Shown one piece after another: positions 42,583 to 51,024 of a stretch of DNA of 64,000 nt (its first letter is position 1; each line of letters begins with the position of its first letter). A program made the translations under genes and the position numbers. This stretch comes from JAKPUX01 sp964436305 (GTDB taxonomy: Bacteria; Zhuqueibacterota; Zhuqueibacteria; Residuimicrobiales; Residuimicrobiaceae). The notes below the pieces were generated by a model that worked only from the letters and a program-made list of their open reading frames with translations, searched no databases and was not told the DNA's origin. The DNA is taken from contig CAYTCI010000011.1 in NCBI GenBank assembly GCA_964436305.1, forward strand, positions 4,638 to 68,637. The letters are read 5' to 3'.

Positions 42583-45147
42583 TCACTCCTGAAACCAGGA
42601 GATCAGACCGGTATCGAAGGGGGAGGCGAGCTCGGCGTGGTACGGCATGACCCGGACCGAGAAGCCGTGCTGGCCGGTCTTTTCACAGGGGATGATCGCC
42701 TCGAAGCGGCAGAGATTCTTCTTGAGGTGTTCGACCTGCTGCATCACCATGCTCTGGCCGTTGATGATCTCGTCGTCGGAATCGAGCATTCCATAATAGA
42801 CCTCGACACGCAGCTCCTCGGATTTGAGGCCGTCGCTGTCGACCGTAGCGGAGATCCGCATCTTGCCGCCGACACTGACCTCTTCGCCCTCTTCCGATTC
42901 AACCGCGGTAATCCGCACCCTGGACCATTGATTCTGCACCCGGGACTTCCAGGCGGCGAGTTCCCTGGCCAGTTCCATCTTGTTGCGGCTGAGTTTTTGC
43001 CAGCGCTCTTCTGCGGGCAGATAATAGTGCTCGAAATAGTCGCGAACCATGCGGTTGGTGTTGAAGACCGGGCTGAGCACCTGGATGCTGCTCTTCATCA
43101 TCGCGATCCACTCGCGCGGCAGTTTGTTGCTGCTGCGCTGATAGAAGAGCGGAACGACCTCCTGTTCGAGCAGGGAGTAGAGCGACTCCACCTCATAGAG
43201 ATCCTGCTCCTCGGCGCTTTCAAACTCCTCGCCGCGGCCGATGGCCCAGCCGACCGATTTGGTATAGGCTTCATCCCACCAGCCGTCGAGGATGCTGACG
43301 TTAAGGGCACCGTTGAGGCTGGCCTTCATGCCGCTGGTGCCGCTGGCCTCGCGCGGCCGGATCGGGGTATTGAGCCAGATATCGACGCCGCGGACCATAC
43401 TGGCGGCGACCTCCATGTCATAGTCCTCGATGAAGACGATGCGGCTGCGGAACTCCTGGTTGCGGATGATATTGACGATGTCGCGGATGATCCCCTTGCC
43501 GATATTGTCGCGCGGGTGGGCCTTGCCGGCAAAGATGAATTGCACCGGGCGTTCCTTGTTGTTGAGGATGGCCTTGAGGCGGTCGAGGTCCTGAAAGATC
43601 AGCTTGGCGCGTTTGTAGGAGGCGAAACGGCGGGCGAAGCCAATGGTCAGGGCCTGGGGGTCGAGCACCTCGTCGGCCTTGGCGATATCCTCGGGCCGGG
43701 CATCGGCGTTCTCCAGCTGGGTGTGCAGGCGCTTGCGGGTGAAGGCGACCAGCCGTTCACGGCGGCGTTCGTGGGTGCGCCAGAGTTCTTCATCGGGGAT
43801 CTGCTGGATGCGGTCCCAGACCGAGTCTTCGGCGGCGATGCTGCTCCAGCGTGGACCGAGGTAGCGATGAAAGAGTTCGGCCATATCCTCCGAGATCCAG
43901 GTCGGCAGATGGACGCCGTTGGTGACGTGGCCGATGGGGACCTGATTCTCGGGGAGTTCCGGCCAAAGGTAGTGCCACATCTTGCGGGCCACCTCGCCGT
44001 GCAGCTTGCTGACGCCGTTGCAGGCCCCGGACATCGAGATGGCGAAGATGGCCATGTTGAACTTGCCGTTGTTCTGCGGCAGGCCGATGCCGCCGAGGCG
44101 GTACAGCTGGTCCGCGGAGATCTGCAGGGCGCTGTAGTAGCTGCCGATATAGCGGTCGATCAGGCCGGGATCGAACTCATCGATGCCGGCGGGCACCGGG
44201 GTATGGCTGGTGAACAGGGTGCTGTTGCGATTGGCTTCCTGCGCCTCATGGAAGGTGAGGCCCGATTCCTGCATCAACAGGCGAACCCGCTCGAGGGCCA
44301 TAAAGGCCGAATGGCCCTCGTTCATGTGGCAGATATCCGGGCGGAGGCCGAGGCGTTCGAGGGCACGGATGCCGCCGATGCCGAGGACGATCTCCTGTTT
44401 GATGCGCATCTCTTCCTCACCACCGTAGAGCACGTCGGTGATGTCCTGATCCTCCGGGCTGTTCTCCGGGACATTGGTATCGAGCAGGTAGAGGGGCACG
44501 CGGCCGACCTGGGCGCACCAGATGTGGACCAGGACGGGGCGCTGCAGGATTTCGACGGTAATGGTGAGGGGTTTGCCCTCCTCGTCGCTTTCGAGCTTGA
44601 TGGGCATGTTGTAAAAATCGTTTTCCGGATAATTTTCCTGCTGCCAGCCATCCTTGGAGAGGTATTGATGAAAATAGCCCTTCTGGTAGAGCAGGCCGAC
44701 GCCGACGAGCGGGATGCCCAGATCGCTGGCTGATTTCAGGTGGTCCGCAGAGAGGACGCCGAGGCCGCCGGAGTAGAGCGGCAGTCCTTCATTGAGGCCG
44801 TACTCCATCGAAAAATAGGCGATACGGAAGTTTTTCTGCTGCGGATAATTCTTCTGAAACCAGGATTTTTGCGAGAGATAGTTTTGCAGGGCGGTGCGGG
44901 TGCGCTGCAGGTGGGAGAGGTAGCCGTCGTCCCGGGCGCGCGCTTCGAGCAGGGCCTGGTCGATGCGGCCGAGCAGCCGCACCGGATTGTGGCCGGATCT
45001 CTCCCAAAGGTCGCGGTCGAGACGGCGAAAGAGGTTGCGCAGATCGTGGTCCCAGGTCCAGTACAGGTTATAGGCGAGGTCGCGCAGGGCGGAGAGTTCG
45101 ACGGGCAGGGAGGGCACCACTTTATACTTCTGAATGGAGATGGCCAT
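42583..45147 (-). CDS. glgP: Alpha-glucan (glycogen/maltodextrin) phosphorylase, GT35
   Basis: This 854-residue enzyme phosphorolyses glycogen or maltodextrins to glucose-1-phosphate. It is the short bacterial GT35 form (TIGR02094-like). Landmarks are YFSMEYGLNEGLPLYSGGLG near the N-terminus, HMNEGHSAFMALERVR, HVTNGVHLPTW, FARRFASYKRAKLIF and the PLP-lysine motif GTSGMKASLNGALN (Lys about 608). The C-terminal 120 residues (after SRVRITAVE) form an extra beta-sheet domain seen in this subfamily. ATG at 45147 on the minus strand. Its own promoter is at 45188-45216. Confidence 0.95.
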   Translation of the reverse strand: MAISIQKYKVVPSLPVELSALRDLAYNLYWTWDHDLRNLFRRLDRDLWERSGHNPVRLLGRIDQALLEARARDDGYLSHLQRTRTALQNYLSQKSWFQKNYPQQKNFRIAYFSMEYGLNEGLPLYSGGLGVLSADHLKSASDLGIPLVGVGLLYQKGYFHQYLSKDGWQQENYPENDFYNMPIKLESDEEGKPLTITVEILQRPVLVHIWCAQVGRVPLYLLDTNVPENSPEDQDITDVLYGGEEEMRIKQEIVLGIGGIRALERLGLRPDICHMNEGHSAFMALERVRLLMQESGLTFHEAQEANRNSTLFTSHTPVPAGIDEFDPGLIDRYIGSYYSALQISADQLYRLGGIGLPQNNGKFNMAIFAISMSGACNGVSKLHGEVARKMWHYLWPELPENQVPIGHVTNGVHLPTWISEDMAELFHRYLGPRWSSIAAEDSVWDRIQQIPDEELWRTHERRRERLVAFTRKRLHTQLENADARPEDIAKADEVLDPQALTIGFARRFASYKRAKLIFQDLDRLKAILNNKERPVQFIFAGKAHPRDNIGKGIIRDIVNIIRNQEFRSRIVFIEDYDMEVAASMVRGVDIWLNTPIRPREASGTSGMKASLNGALNVSILDGWWDEAYTKSVGWAIGRGEEFESAEEQDLYEVESLYSLLEQEVVPLFYQRSSNKLPREWIAMMKSSIQVLSPVFNTNRMVRDYFEHYYLPAEERWQKLSRNKMELARELAAWKSRVQNQWSRVRITAVESEEGEEVSVGGKMRISATVDSDGLKSEELRVEVYYGMLDSDDEIINGQSMVMQQVEHLKKNLCRFEAIIPCEKTGQHGFSVRVMPYHAELASPFDTGLISWFQE

Positions 45148-45187
45148 CGGGATTCCTTAAGAGCAAGATGAAAAGGACATTTCAGTA

Positions 45188-45216
45188 AAGATAATGAAAA
45201 AAGCGCTTCCAATCAA
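45188..45216 (-). promoter_or_regulatory. Promoter TTGATT-N17-TATCTT for glgP
   Basis: Read on the minus strand, TTGATT is at 45216-45211 and TATCTT at 45193-45188, exactly 17 bases apart. The predicted leader is about 35 nt before the glgP start at 45147. It is a member of the nine-site set. Confidence 0.62.
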
Positions 45217-45266
45217 GCAAAAATCCGTCGCAACGGGCTGACCTCACCGCCACGGCGGATGGAGGC

Positions 45267-45282
45267 TGGCACGACTGTTGCA
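45267..45282 (+). promoter_or_regulatory. Sigma-54 (RpoN) promoter for the cohesin/dockerin cluster
   Basis: TGGCACG (45267-45273), four bases, then TTGCA (45278-45282) match the -24/-12 consensus TGGCACG-N4-TTGCW exactly. It points toward the cohesin/dockerin cluster, with transcription predicted near 45293. Sigma-54 promoters need an enhancer-binding activator; no such gene is in the window. Confidence 0.7.
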
Positions 45283-45591
45283 AAAGAGATGGCAGAACGG
45301 TCAACGGCCCCTTGCCACCGGGGTGCTCCCTCAGCGCTGACCGAAATGAAGAACGGGTTAGTAATATAAAAACAGTGAGTAACAGGATACGGGTCGTCGG
45401 GTGGATGGGGTGAATCGGTTGCAGAAAACGGATCTTGAAGCACCGGTGATGTATTGCCCTGAGTTAGCGTATCAGAGAGAGACAATCAGCGATCCCCGCC
45501 TGGATTCAGCATCCCTGTTCGGCACCCGGTTTTTCGCTTTCGCAAGCACGACACTTTGCATGTTTGCACCTTTCAATGTACGGAGGAAGTG

Positions 45592-46998
45592 ATGAATTCG
45601 TCATCTCAGCATCCCATCCTGCTGGTAGTCCTGGCCTTCTTCGTCCTGACGTCGACGCTGCTGGCTGCGACGGGCGACACCCTTTCGGTCGGCAACAGTG
45701 CCGGCCTGCCGGGCATGGCCGGTTATACCATCCCGGTCAATCTGCGTAATGTCACGACGCTGAAAGGGCTGCTCTTCAAGATCAAGGATCTCCCCGATTC
45801 CCTGACGGTCACCAATGTCGCGGTCACCGGCCGGGCCTCCGGATTTCAGGTCCAGTCGACAGCAGTGGGCGGAACCATCAAGATCCTGATGTATCCGACC
45901 AATGGCAGCACGCCGCTGCTCACCGCCGGCAACGGGACCATCCTCAATCTGACGGTTTCGGTCAATCCGGCGGCCGTGCGCGGGACCAAGGCGACGGTTT
46001 CGCCGGACAGCCTCAAGGCGGCCAATACCACCCAGCAGGCGGTGACCGTTTACACCAGGAGCGGCTATTTCTGGTATGGCATCAAGGGCGATATCAAGGC
46101 AGACGGCGCGGTTAACCTGTTCGACGTGCTGCGCCTGATCGATATCGTTCTGGGCCGCACCCCCTCCGCGAGTGAGTACGAAAAGTGGTCGAGCGACCTC
46201 AACAACGACGGCGCCACCGATGTGGCGGACATCACCTCGCTGATCGATCTGGCCGTTGCCGCCACCCCGCGGGTCGAGAGCGACCAGCCTGCCGATTACT
46301 CCGGCCATGCCGAGCTTACGATTTCCGCCCTGCCCAGGGATGTGACGGGTCCGGTCTCGGTGCCAGTGCAGATCAAGTCGTCGGCCCCGGTGAGCGGCCT
46401 GCAATTCTCTTTCAAACTCGACGCGCACCGCTTCCTGGTCGCGCAGCCGCGGGTGACTGAACTGAGCCGGCACATGAGTGTGGCGATCGAACCGCATGGT
46501 GATGAGGTGGCGGTCATGCTCTACAGTCTGACGGGCGATCCCCTGCCGCTCAACGAGGGCACGGTCCTGCAGATCCCGGTGACCATCGCCGAGCCGCTGG
46601 CGAAGAATGAGGATCTCAAGATTACCTCGGCGCTGGCCGGCACGGTCGGCGGCGGAGCGCTGCAGATGGAGTATGGCAATCCCAGCCCGGCCGTGAGTGC
46701 CGCACCGGAGTCCTTTGCCCTGATGCAGAATACGCCCAATCCTTTCAACATGTCGACCCGGATCACCTATGAAGTGCCCACCCTGCAGCAGGGATCGGCC
46801 CCGATCAAGCTGATGGTTTACAACGCCCAAGGACAGGAAGTGAAAACCCTGGTGAACGAGAGAAGGAGTGCCGGAAGATACACGGTGAACTGGGACGGCC
46901 GGGACAACGCCGGCAATTACGTCTCTTCCGGCGTCTATTTTTACAAAATGACCGCCGGCAGCGTCGTCCTGACCAAAAAGCTGGCCGTCACCAAGTAA
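45592..46998 (+). CDS. Secreted cohesin-dockerin-cohesin protein with type IX sorting domain
   Basis: This 468-residue protein has a signal peptide (LLVVLAFFVLTSTLLAA), a cohesin-like domain (about 26-160), a type I dockerin-like segment (about 166-225) with two EF-hand-type repeats (GDIKADGAVNLFDVLRLIDI and SDLNNDGATDVADITSLIDL), a second cohesin-like domain (about 240-370) and a C-terminal sorting domain (about 374-468). The latter has QNTPNPFNMSTRITYEVP and ends in YKMTAGSVVLTKKLAVTK, the type A signal recognised by type IX secretion. ATG at 45592 follows GGAGG. No catalytic domain is visible, so it is probably a scaffold or anchor. It is first in a four-gene cluster with the sigma-54 promoter upstream. 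Confidence 0.8.
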   Translation: MNSSSQHPILLVVLAFFVLTSTLLAATGDTLSVGNSAGLPGMAGYTIPVNLRNVTTLKGLLFKIKDLPDSLTVTNVAVTGRASGFQVQSTAVGGTIKILMYPTNGSTPLLTAGNGTILNLTVSVNPAAVRGTKATVSPDSLKAANTTQQAVTVYTRSGYFWYGIKGDIKADGAVNLFDVLRLIDIVLGRTPSASEYEKWSSDLNNDGATDVADITSLIDLAVAATPRVESDQPADYSGHAELTISALPRDVTGPVSVPVQIKSSAPVSGLQFSFKLDAHRFLVAQPRVTELSRHMSVAIEPHGDEVAVMLYSLTGDPLPLNEGTVLQIPVTIAEPLAKNEDLKITSALAGTVGGGALQMEYGNPSPAVSAAPESFALMQNTPNPFNMSTRITYEVPTLQQGSAPIKLMVYNAQGQEVKTLVNERRSAGRYTVNWDGRDNAGNYVSSGVYFYKMTAGSVVLTKKLAVTK

Positions 46999-47048
46999 AG
47001 GCAAAGCTCTTTCGCACGGGGTGTCACTTTAATTGAGAGGATTTTGAA

Positions 47049-48827
47049 ATGAAATCTTGCCGGGCGACGGCCCTCTGGGCTTTGATGATCATGGCAGCAA
47101 TGGTTTCGCCGGGGCTGGCGCAGGTTGTGGATGACTTCAACCGCACCAGCCTGGGAACGAACTGGACTGCCGACACCGAATACAAGATTGTAAGCAATAC
47201 CCTGGACAACTCCGCTACGGCGACCGGCTGGACCTATCTGGCGGTCTACAACGCGGTGAGCAATCCCTATCAGGTGCAGTTCACCTGGGCCTCCACAGCC
47301 GATGCCAGCGGCATCAACGCCGGCGGTTTTGCCATGCTCCTGAGTGCGGCCTCGACCACCGCCAACGGCATGATGATCTTCCGTCGCGACACCAACCTGG
47401 AGATCAATCCCATCGTCAATGGCAATGTCGATCGCACCGTGGTGGTGGCCTCGGCAGCGGCAAGCCAGGCCGCGCCGACCAAGGGCAGCATTGTCAAGAT
47501 CGTTCTGCGCACGGATGCGACCAAGGCCTATTTTGACTATTATGTCAACGGCACCCTCGATGGCACGCTGAGCTACCTGCGCGCCAGTTATGCCGCCATC
47601 CCCGCCACCTATTATGCCGGGGTCTGCCTCTATGGCAACATGAACAACAACATCGATGATTTCACCGTCTGGGGACAGGGACTCACCGTCACCTCTCCCA
47701 ACGGCGGCGAATCATGGCTCGCCGGCTCCTCCCACGCGATTACCTGGACCGCGAGCGGCTTCAGCAGTAATGTCGCTCTTGATTACTCCCTGGATGCCGG
47801 ATCGACCTGGACGGCAATCACTGCCTCCACGGCCAACACCGGCTCCTATTCCTGGACCCTGCCCGGCACCACATCGACCACCGCCCGGGTGCGCGTCCGC
47901 GATGCCACCGACAGCAATCCGCTGGATGCCAGCGATGCCAATTTTGCGATCACCCCGCAGACCGAATCGCTGACCGTGCTCTCGCCCAACGGCGGGGAAA
48001 ACTGGGAGGTCAATGCCGCGCGCACCATCACCTGGAGCTCCACCGGCTCCATCACCAATGTGCGCCTCTTTTACAGTCCCGACAACGGCGCCAACTGGAG
48101 CATGATCATCGCGAGCACGCCCAACGACGGCTCCTATACCTGGACCACCCCGGGCGTGACCACGACCCGCGGCCTCATCCGCATCACCGACGCGCTGGAC
48201 GGCTTGCCGGTCGACGAGAGCAATGCCTCCTTTTCCATTCTGACCCTGGCGACCCTTTACGTCAAGGACACCAGCGGTCAGCCGGGCTCGACCGGCAATC
48301 TGGTCACGGTCTGTCTCGACAACATCACCCCCCTCCGCGGGCTTTCGTTCAAGCTGATGGATTCGCCGGCTTTTCTGACGGCGATGAATGTCCTGCCGCT
48401 GGGGCGCGCCTCCGAATTTACCATCCATAAAGTGGACAACGGCGCCTCGGTGACGATCATGCTGGTGAGCCTGGCCGCCAGCTCGATCGCAACGGGCAGC
48501 GGTCCCATTTGCCAGATCTCCTATGATGTTTCGGGTTCGGCCCCGCTCGGGGAATTCTCGAGCCTCGATTTTTCCAGCGTGGTGGTGAGTGACGACAGCA
48601 GCCGCACGGTGCTGCCGGATCTGCTCCCGGGCAAATTCTGGTTCGTCAAGATGGGCGACCTTGACAATGGTGGCACGGTGGATCTGCTCGACATCAACCG
48701 CGCAGCCGATATCGTCCTCGGCAGACCTCCGGCCATCACCGAAAACGAGATGATGGGCGGCGACCTCGATCACGACGGCGACGTCGATCTCTATGATTTT
48801 CTGACCATTTGGGAACTCGTCTACTAA
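47049..48827 (+). CDS. Secreted LamG-like, Ig-like, cohesin and C-terminal dockerin protein
   Basis: This 592-residue protein has a signal peptide, a concanavalin/LamG-like domain (about 27-210: DDFNRTSLGTNW ... NNNIDDFTVWG), two repeated beta-sandwich modules starting SPNGGESW and SPNGGENW (about 211-300 and 306-395), a cohesin-like domain (about 398-525) and a dockerin (about 536-592) that ends the chain at DLYDFLTIWELVY. There is no type IX sorting domain. It is a close paralogue of the next gene, which has one more repeat module. It may bind glycans through LamG and dock to a cohesin of a sorted neighbour (inference). Confidence 0.78.
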   Translation: MKSCRATALWALMIMAAMVSPGLAQVVDDFNRTSLGTNWTADTEYKIVSNTLDNSATATGWTYLAVYNAVSNPYQVQFTWASTADASGINAGGFAMLLSAASTTANGMMIFRRDTNLEINPIVNGNVDRTVVVASAAASQAAPTKGSIVKIVLRTDATKAYFDYYVNGTLDGTLSYLRASYAAIPATYYAGVCLYGNMNNNIDDFTVWGQGLTVTSPNGGESWLAGSSHAITWTASGFSSNVALDYSLDAGSTWTAITASTANTGSYSWTLPGTTSTTARVRVRDATDSNPLDASDANFAITPQTESLTVLSPNGGENWEVNAARTITWSSTGSITNVRLFYSPDNGANWSMIIASTPNDGSYTWTTPGVTTTRGLIRITDALDGLPVDESNASFSILTLATLYVKDTSGQPGSTGNLVTVCLDNITPLRGLSFKLMDSPAFLTAMNVLPLGRASEFTIHKVDNGASVTIMLVSLAASSIATGSGPICQISYDVSGSAPLGEFSSLDFSSVVVSDDSSRTVLPDLLPGKFWFVKMGDLDNGGTVDLLDINRAADIVLGRPPAITENEMMGGDLDHDGDVDLYDFLTIWELVY

Positions 48828-48833
48828 GCACTG

Positions 48834-48861
48834 GGGAGGGTAATGCGCGCCATTGCCCTCC
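48834..48861 (+). other. Intercistronic hairpin between the two paralogues
   Basis: GGGAGGG-T-AATG (from 48834) can pair with CATT-G-CCCTCC (to 48861) around a CGCGC loop. There is no T-tract. It could stabilise or process the mRNA between gene 2 and gene 3 of the cluster, or be incidental. Confidence 0.4.
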
Positions 48862-48899
48862 TTCGCCTGATGCGCATGTATTCGAATGTGGGAATGATT

Positions 48900-50984
48900 A
48901 TGAAAAGATGGCATCTCCTGATGATGGCGGCTGTGCTCTGCACCCTTTCCCCGGTCCTGGCACAGACCACCTACACCGACAATTTTAACCGGGCTTCACT
49001 GGGACCCGACTGGCTCGTCGACGCGACCTGGTACCAGATCGTCTCGGGCACCCTGGACAACACCCTCACGGTCGCCAGCTGGGACTTTTACGCCGTCTAT
49101 CTGGCCCTCTACAACCCGACCGAGATTTCATGGACCTGGGCGGCCGGCAGCGACCTCGAGGGTGCCAATTCGGGCGGCCCGATCCTGCGCTATGACCTGA
49201 CCTCGAAAAGCGGTTATTTCATCCTGCGCCGCTACGGTGACCTGACCCTGCATCCGATCATCAACGGGATCATCCAGCGCAACGCGACCACCATCGCCAG
49301 CGTCTCTCCTGCCCAGGCCTATCCCAAGGCGGGCGATGTGATGAAGGTGGTCCTCACCACCGATGCCAGCGGCCACCATTTCAAACTCTATATCAACAAC
49401 AAGCTCGACGGCACCCTGAACGATCCCGCCAAGCTCTATGGCAACGGCACCACGCTCTACGGCGGCATCGCCCTCTACGGCCAGCGCAACAACAATATCG
49501 ACGATTTCACCGTCAAGGGGACAGCTCCGGCCACACCGACCGCGACCATCGCGGTCACCTCCCCCAACGGCGGCGAGGTCTGGTACACCGGCTCCAGCAA
49601 GTCGATCACCTGGAATTCGACCAATCTGACCAACGACGTCAAGATCGAGCTTTCGACCAATGGCGGCAGCTCCTACACGACCCTGGCGACGGTGGCCAAC
49701 AGCGGATCCTACTCCTGGACGCTGCCCGGTACGACCTCGACCACTTGCCGTATCCGCGTCTCGGATGCCACCGACAGCGCCCCCCTGGATATCAGCGATG
49801 CCAATTTCACCATCGCCAACCCCCCGGATTTCATCACGGTGACGGCGCCCAACGGCGGCGAGGACCTCTACTCCGGAACGACCTATGCCATCCACTGGAC
49901 CTCGACCTTCACTGGCGGCAATGTCAAGATCGAGTATTCCACCAACGGCGGCAGTACCTTCACGATGGTCACTGCTTCGACCGCCAATTCCGGCACCTTT
50001 AACTGGAGCGTGCCGGCGGTGAATGCCTCCACTTGCCGCATCCGCATCTCCGAAGCCACCACCGGCGTGCCGACCGATATGAGCGATACCAATTTCACGC
50101 TGCACATTACCCCGCCCGACCTGGCGATCGTTCGCCCGAACGGCGGCGACACCTGGCTTTTTGGGGCCGCCCAGGAGATCCAGTGGACCGGTCCGGATTC
50201 CACCACCATGCCCTCTGTTAACCTCTATTACTCGATCGACAACGGGACCAACTGGGAGAGCATCGTCGCCAACACCCCCAATGACGGCGCCTATGTCTGG
50301 ACGGTGCCGAACAAACTGACGACCCAGGCATTGATCCGGGTCGAGGATTATTCCGACCCGACCAAGCTGGATCAGAGCAATGCGGTCTTCACCATTACCT
50401 CGCTGGTACTGCTGCAGATCAAGGACAGCAGCGGCCAGCCGGGCTCCACCGGCAACAAGGTGGCGATCCAGCTCAACAATCAGACCAACATTCGCGGCCT
50501 CTCCTTCCGGGTCAGCGATTCGCCGAATGCGCTCACGGCCATGACCGTGACGCCGGCCGGCCGCGCTCTCAACTTTTCGGTCACCAAGGTGGATAACGGC
50601 ACCAATGTCATCATCTACCTGGTTTCGATGGCCGGCAGCCTGATCACGATCGGCAGTGGTCCGATCGCGACCATCAGTTATGATGTCTCCGGTTCCGCTC
50701 CGGTAGGCGACTATGCCGATCTCGTTCTCTCGGATGTGACTGTGGCCGATGCCAACAGTCTGCCGGTGGAACCGGCGCTGCTCGACGGCAAGTTCTACTT
50801 TGTCGTCAAGGGGGATGTCAATCAGGACGGAAGCGTCACCAGCCTGGACCTCGACCGCGCCGTTCAGCTGTTGCTTAAAACCGGCGATCCGATGACGCCC
50901 GGTGAACTGCTCAGCGGCGACATGGATGCCGACGGCGATTTCGATCTCTACGATTTCATGAATATCTGGGAAGTGATCTACTGA
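48900..50984 (+). CDS. Secreted LamG-like, triple-Ig-like, cohesin and C-terminal dockerin protein
   Basis: This 694-residue protein is paralogous to the previous gene. It has a signal peptide (LLMMAAVLCTLSPVLA), a LamG-like domain (about 26-210), three beta-sandwich repeats (starting SPNGGEVW, APNGGEDL and RPNGGDTW), a cohesin-like domain (about 500-630; SGQPGSTGNKVAIQLNNQT) and a dockerin (about 638-694; GDVNQDGSVTSLDLDRAVQL and GDMDADGDFDLYDFMNIWE). It also ends at the dockerin, with no sorting domain. ATG at 48900 gives the signal peptide; the longer frame from 48843 is not needed. Confidence 0.78.
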   Translation: MKRWHLLMMAAVLCTLSPVLAQTTYTDNFNRASLGPDWLVDATWYQIVSGTLDNTLTVASWDFYAVYLALYNPTEISWTWAAGSDLEGANSGGPILRYDLTSKSGYFILRRYGDLTLHPIINGIIQRNATTIASVSPAQAYPKAGDVMKVVLTTDASGHHFKLYINNKLDGTLNDPAKLYGNGTTLYGGIALYGQRNNNIDDFTVKGTAPATPTATIAVTSPNGGEVWYTGSSKSITWNSTNLTNDVKIELSTNGGSSYTTLATVANSGSYSWTLPGTTSTTCRIRVSDATDSAPLDISDANFTIANPPDFITVTAPNGGEDLYSGTTYAIHWTSTFTGGNVKIEYSTNGGSTFTMVTASTANSGTFNWSVPAVNASTCRIRISEATTGVPTDMSDTNFTLHITPPDLAIVRPNGGDTWLFGAAQEIQWTGPDSTTMPSVNLYYSIDNGTNWESIVANTPNDGAYVWTVPNKLTTQALIRVEDYSDPTKLDQSNAVFTITSLVLLQIKDSSGQPGSTGNKVAIQLNNQTNIRGLSFRVSDSPNALTAMTVTPAGRALNFSVTKVDNGTNVIIYLVSMAGSLITIGSGPIATISYDVSGSAPVGDYADLVLSDVTVADANSLPVEPALLDGKFYFVVKGDVNQDGSVTSLDLDRAVQLLLKTGDPMTPGELLSGDMDADGDFDLYDFMNIWEVIY

Positions 50985-51024
50985 TCGCCCGGTGCGATCG
51001 GATCCGCGAAGTAAAGGAACGGGA

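Larger units (their letters stand above)
45148..45591. other. 444-base intergenic region with two divergent promoters
   Basis: This is the only gap over 300 bases. It holds the minus-strand glgP promoter (45188-45216), a perfect sigma-54 site on the plus strand (45267-45282) and about 300 bases of predicted leader before the first cohesin gene. No open reading frame with a convincing ribosome binding site, and no riboswitch I recognise, is present in the leader. Confidence 0.7.

Noticed and set aside
42637..44733. A 698-residue open frame on the plus strand opposite glgP
   Set aside because: It mirrors the strongly conserved GlgP frame, its composition is low-complexity Asp/Ala/Gly/Leu-rich, and it lacks a domain or ribosome binding site. 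High GC makes long antisense frames common here.
45294..45591. A riboswitch in the long leader of the cohesin cluster
   Set aside because: I looked for known aptamer cores (such as the cyclic-di-GMP type) and saw none; only the sigma-54 promoter is supported.
45601..47004. A 467-residue minus-strand frame opposite the first cohesin gene
   Set aside because: Shadow frame; the plus-strand product has signal peptide, dockerin repeats and a sorting domain.
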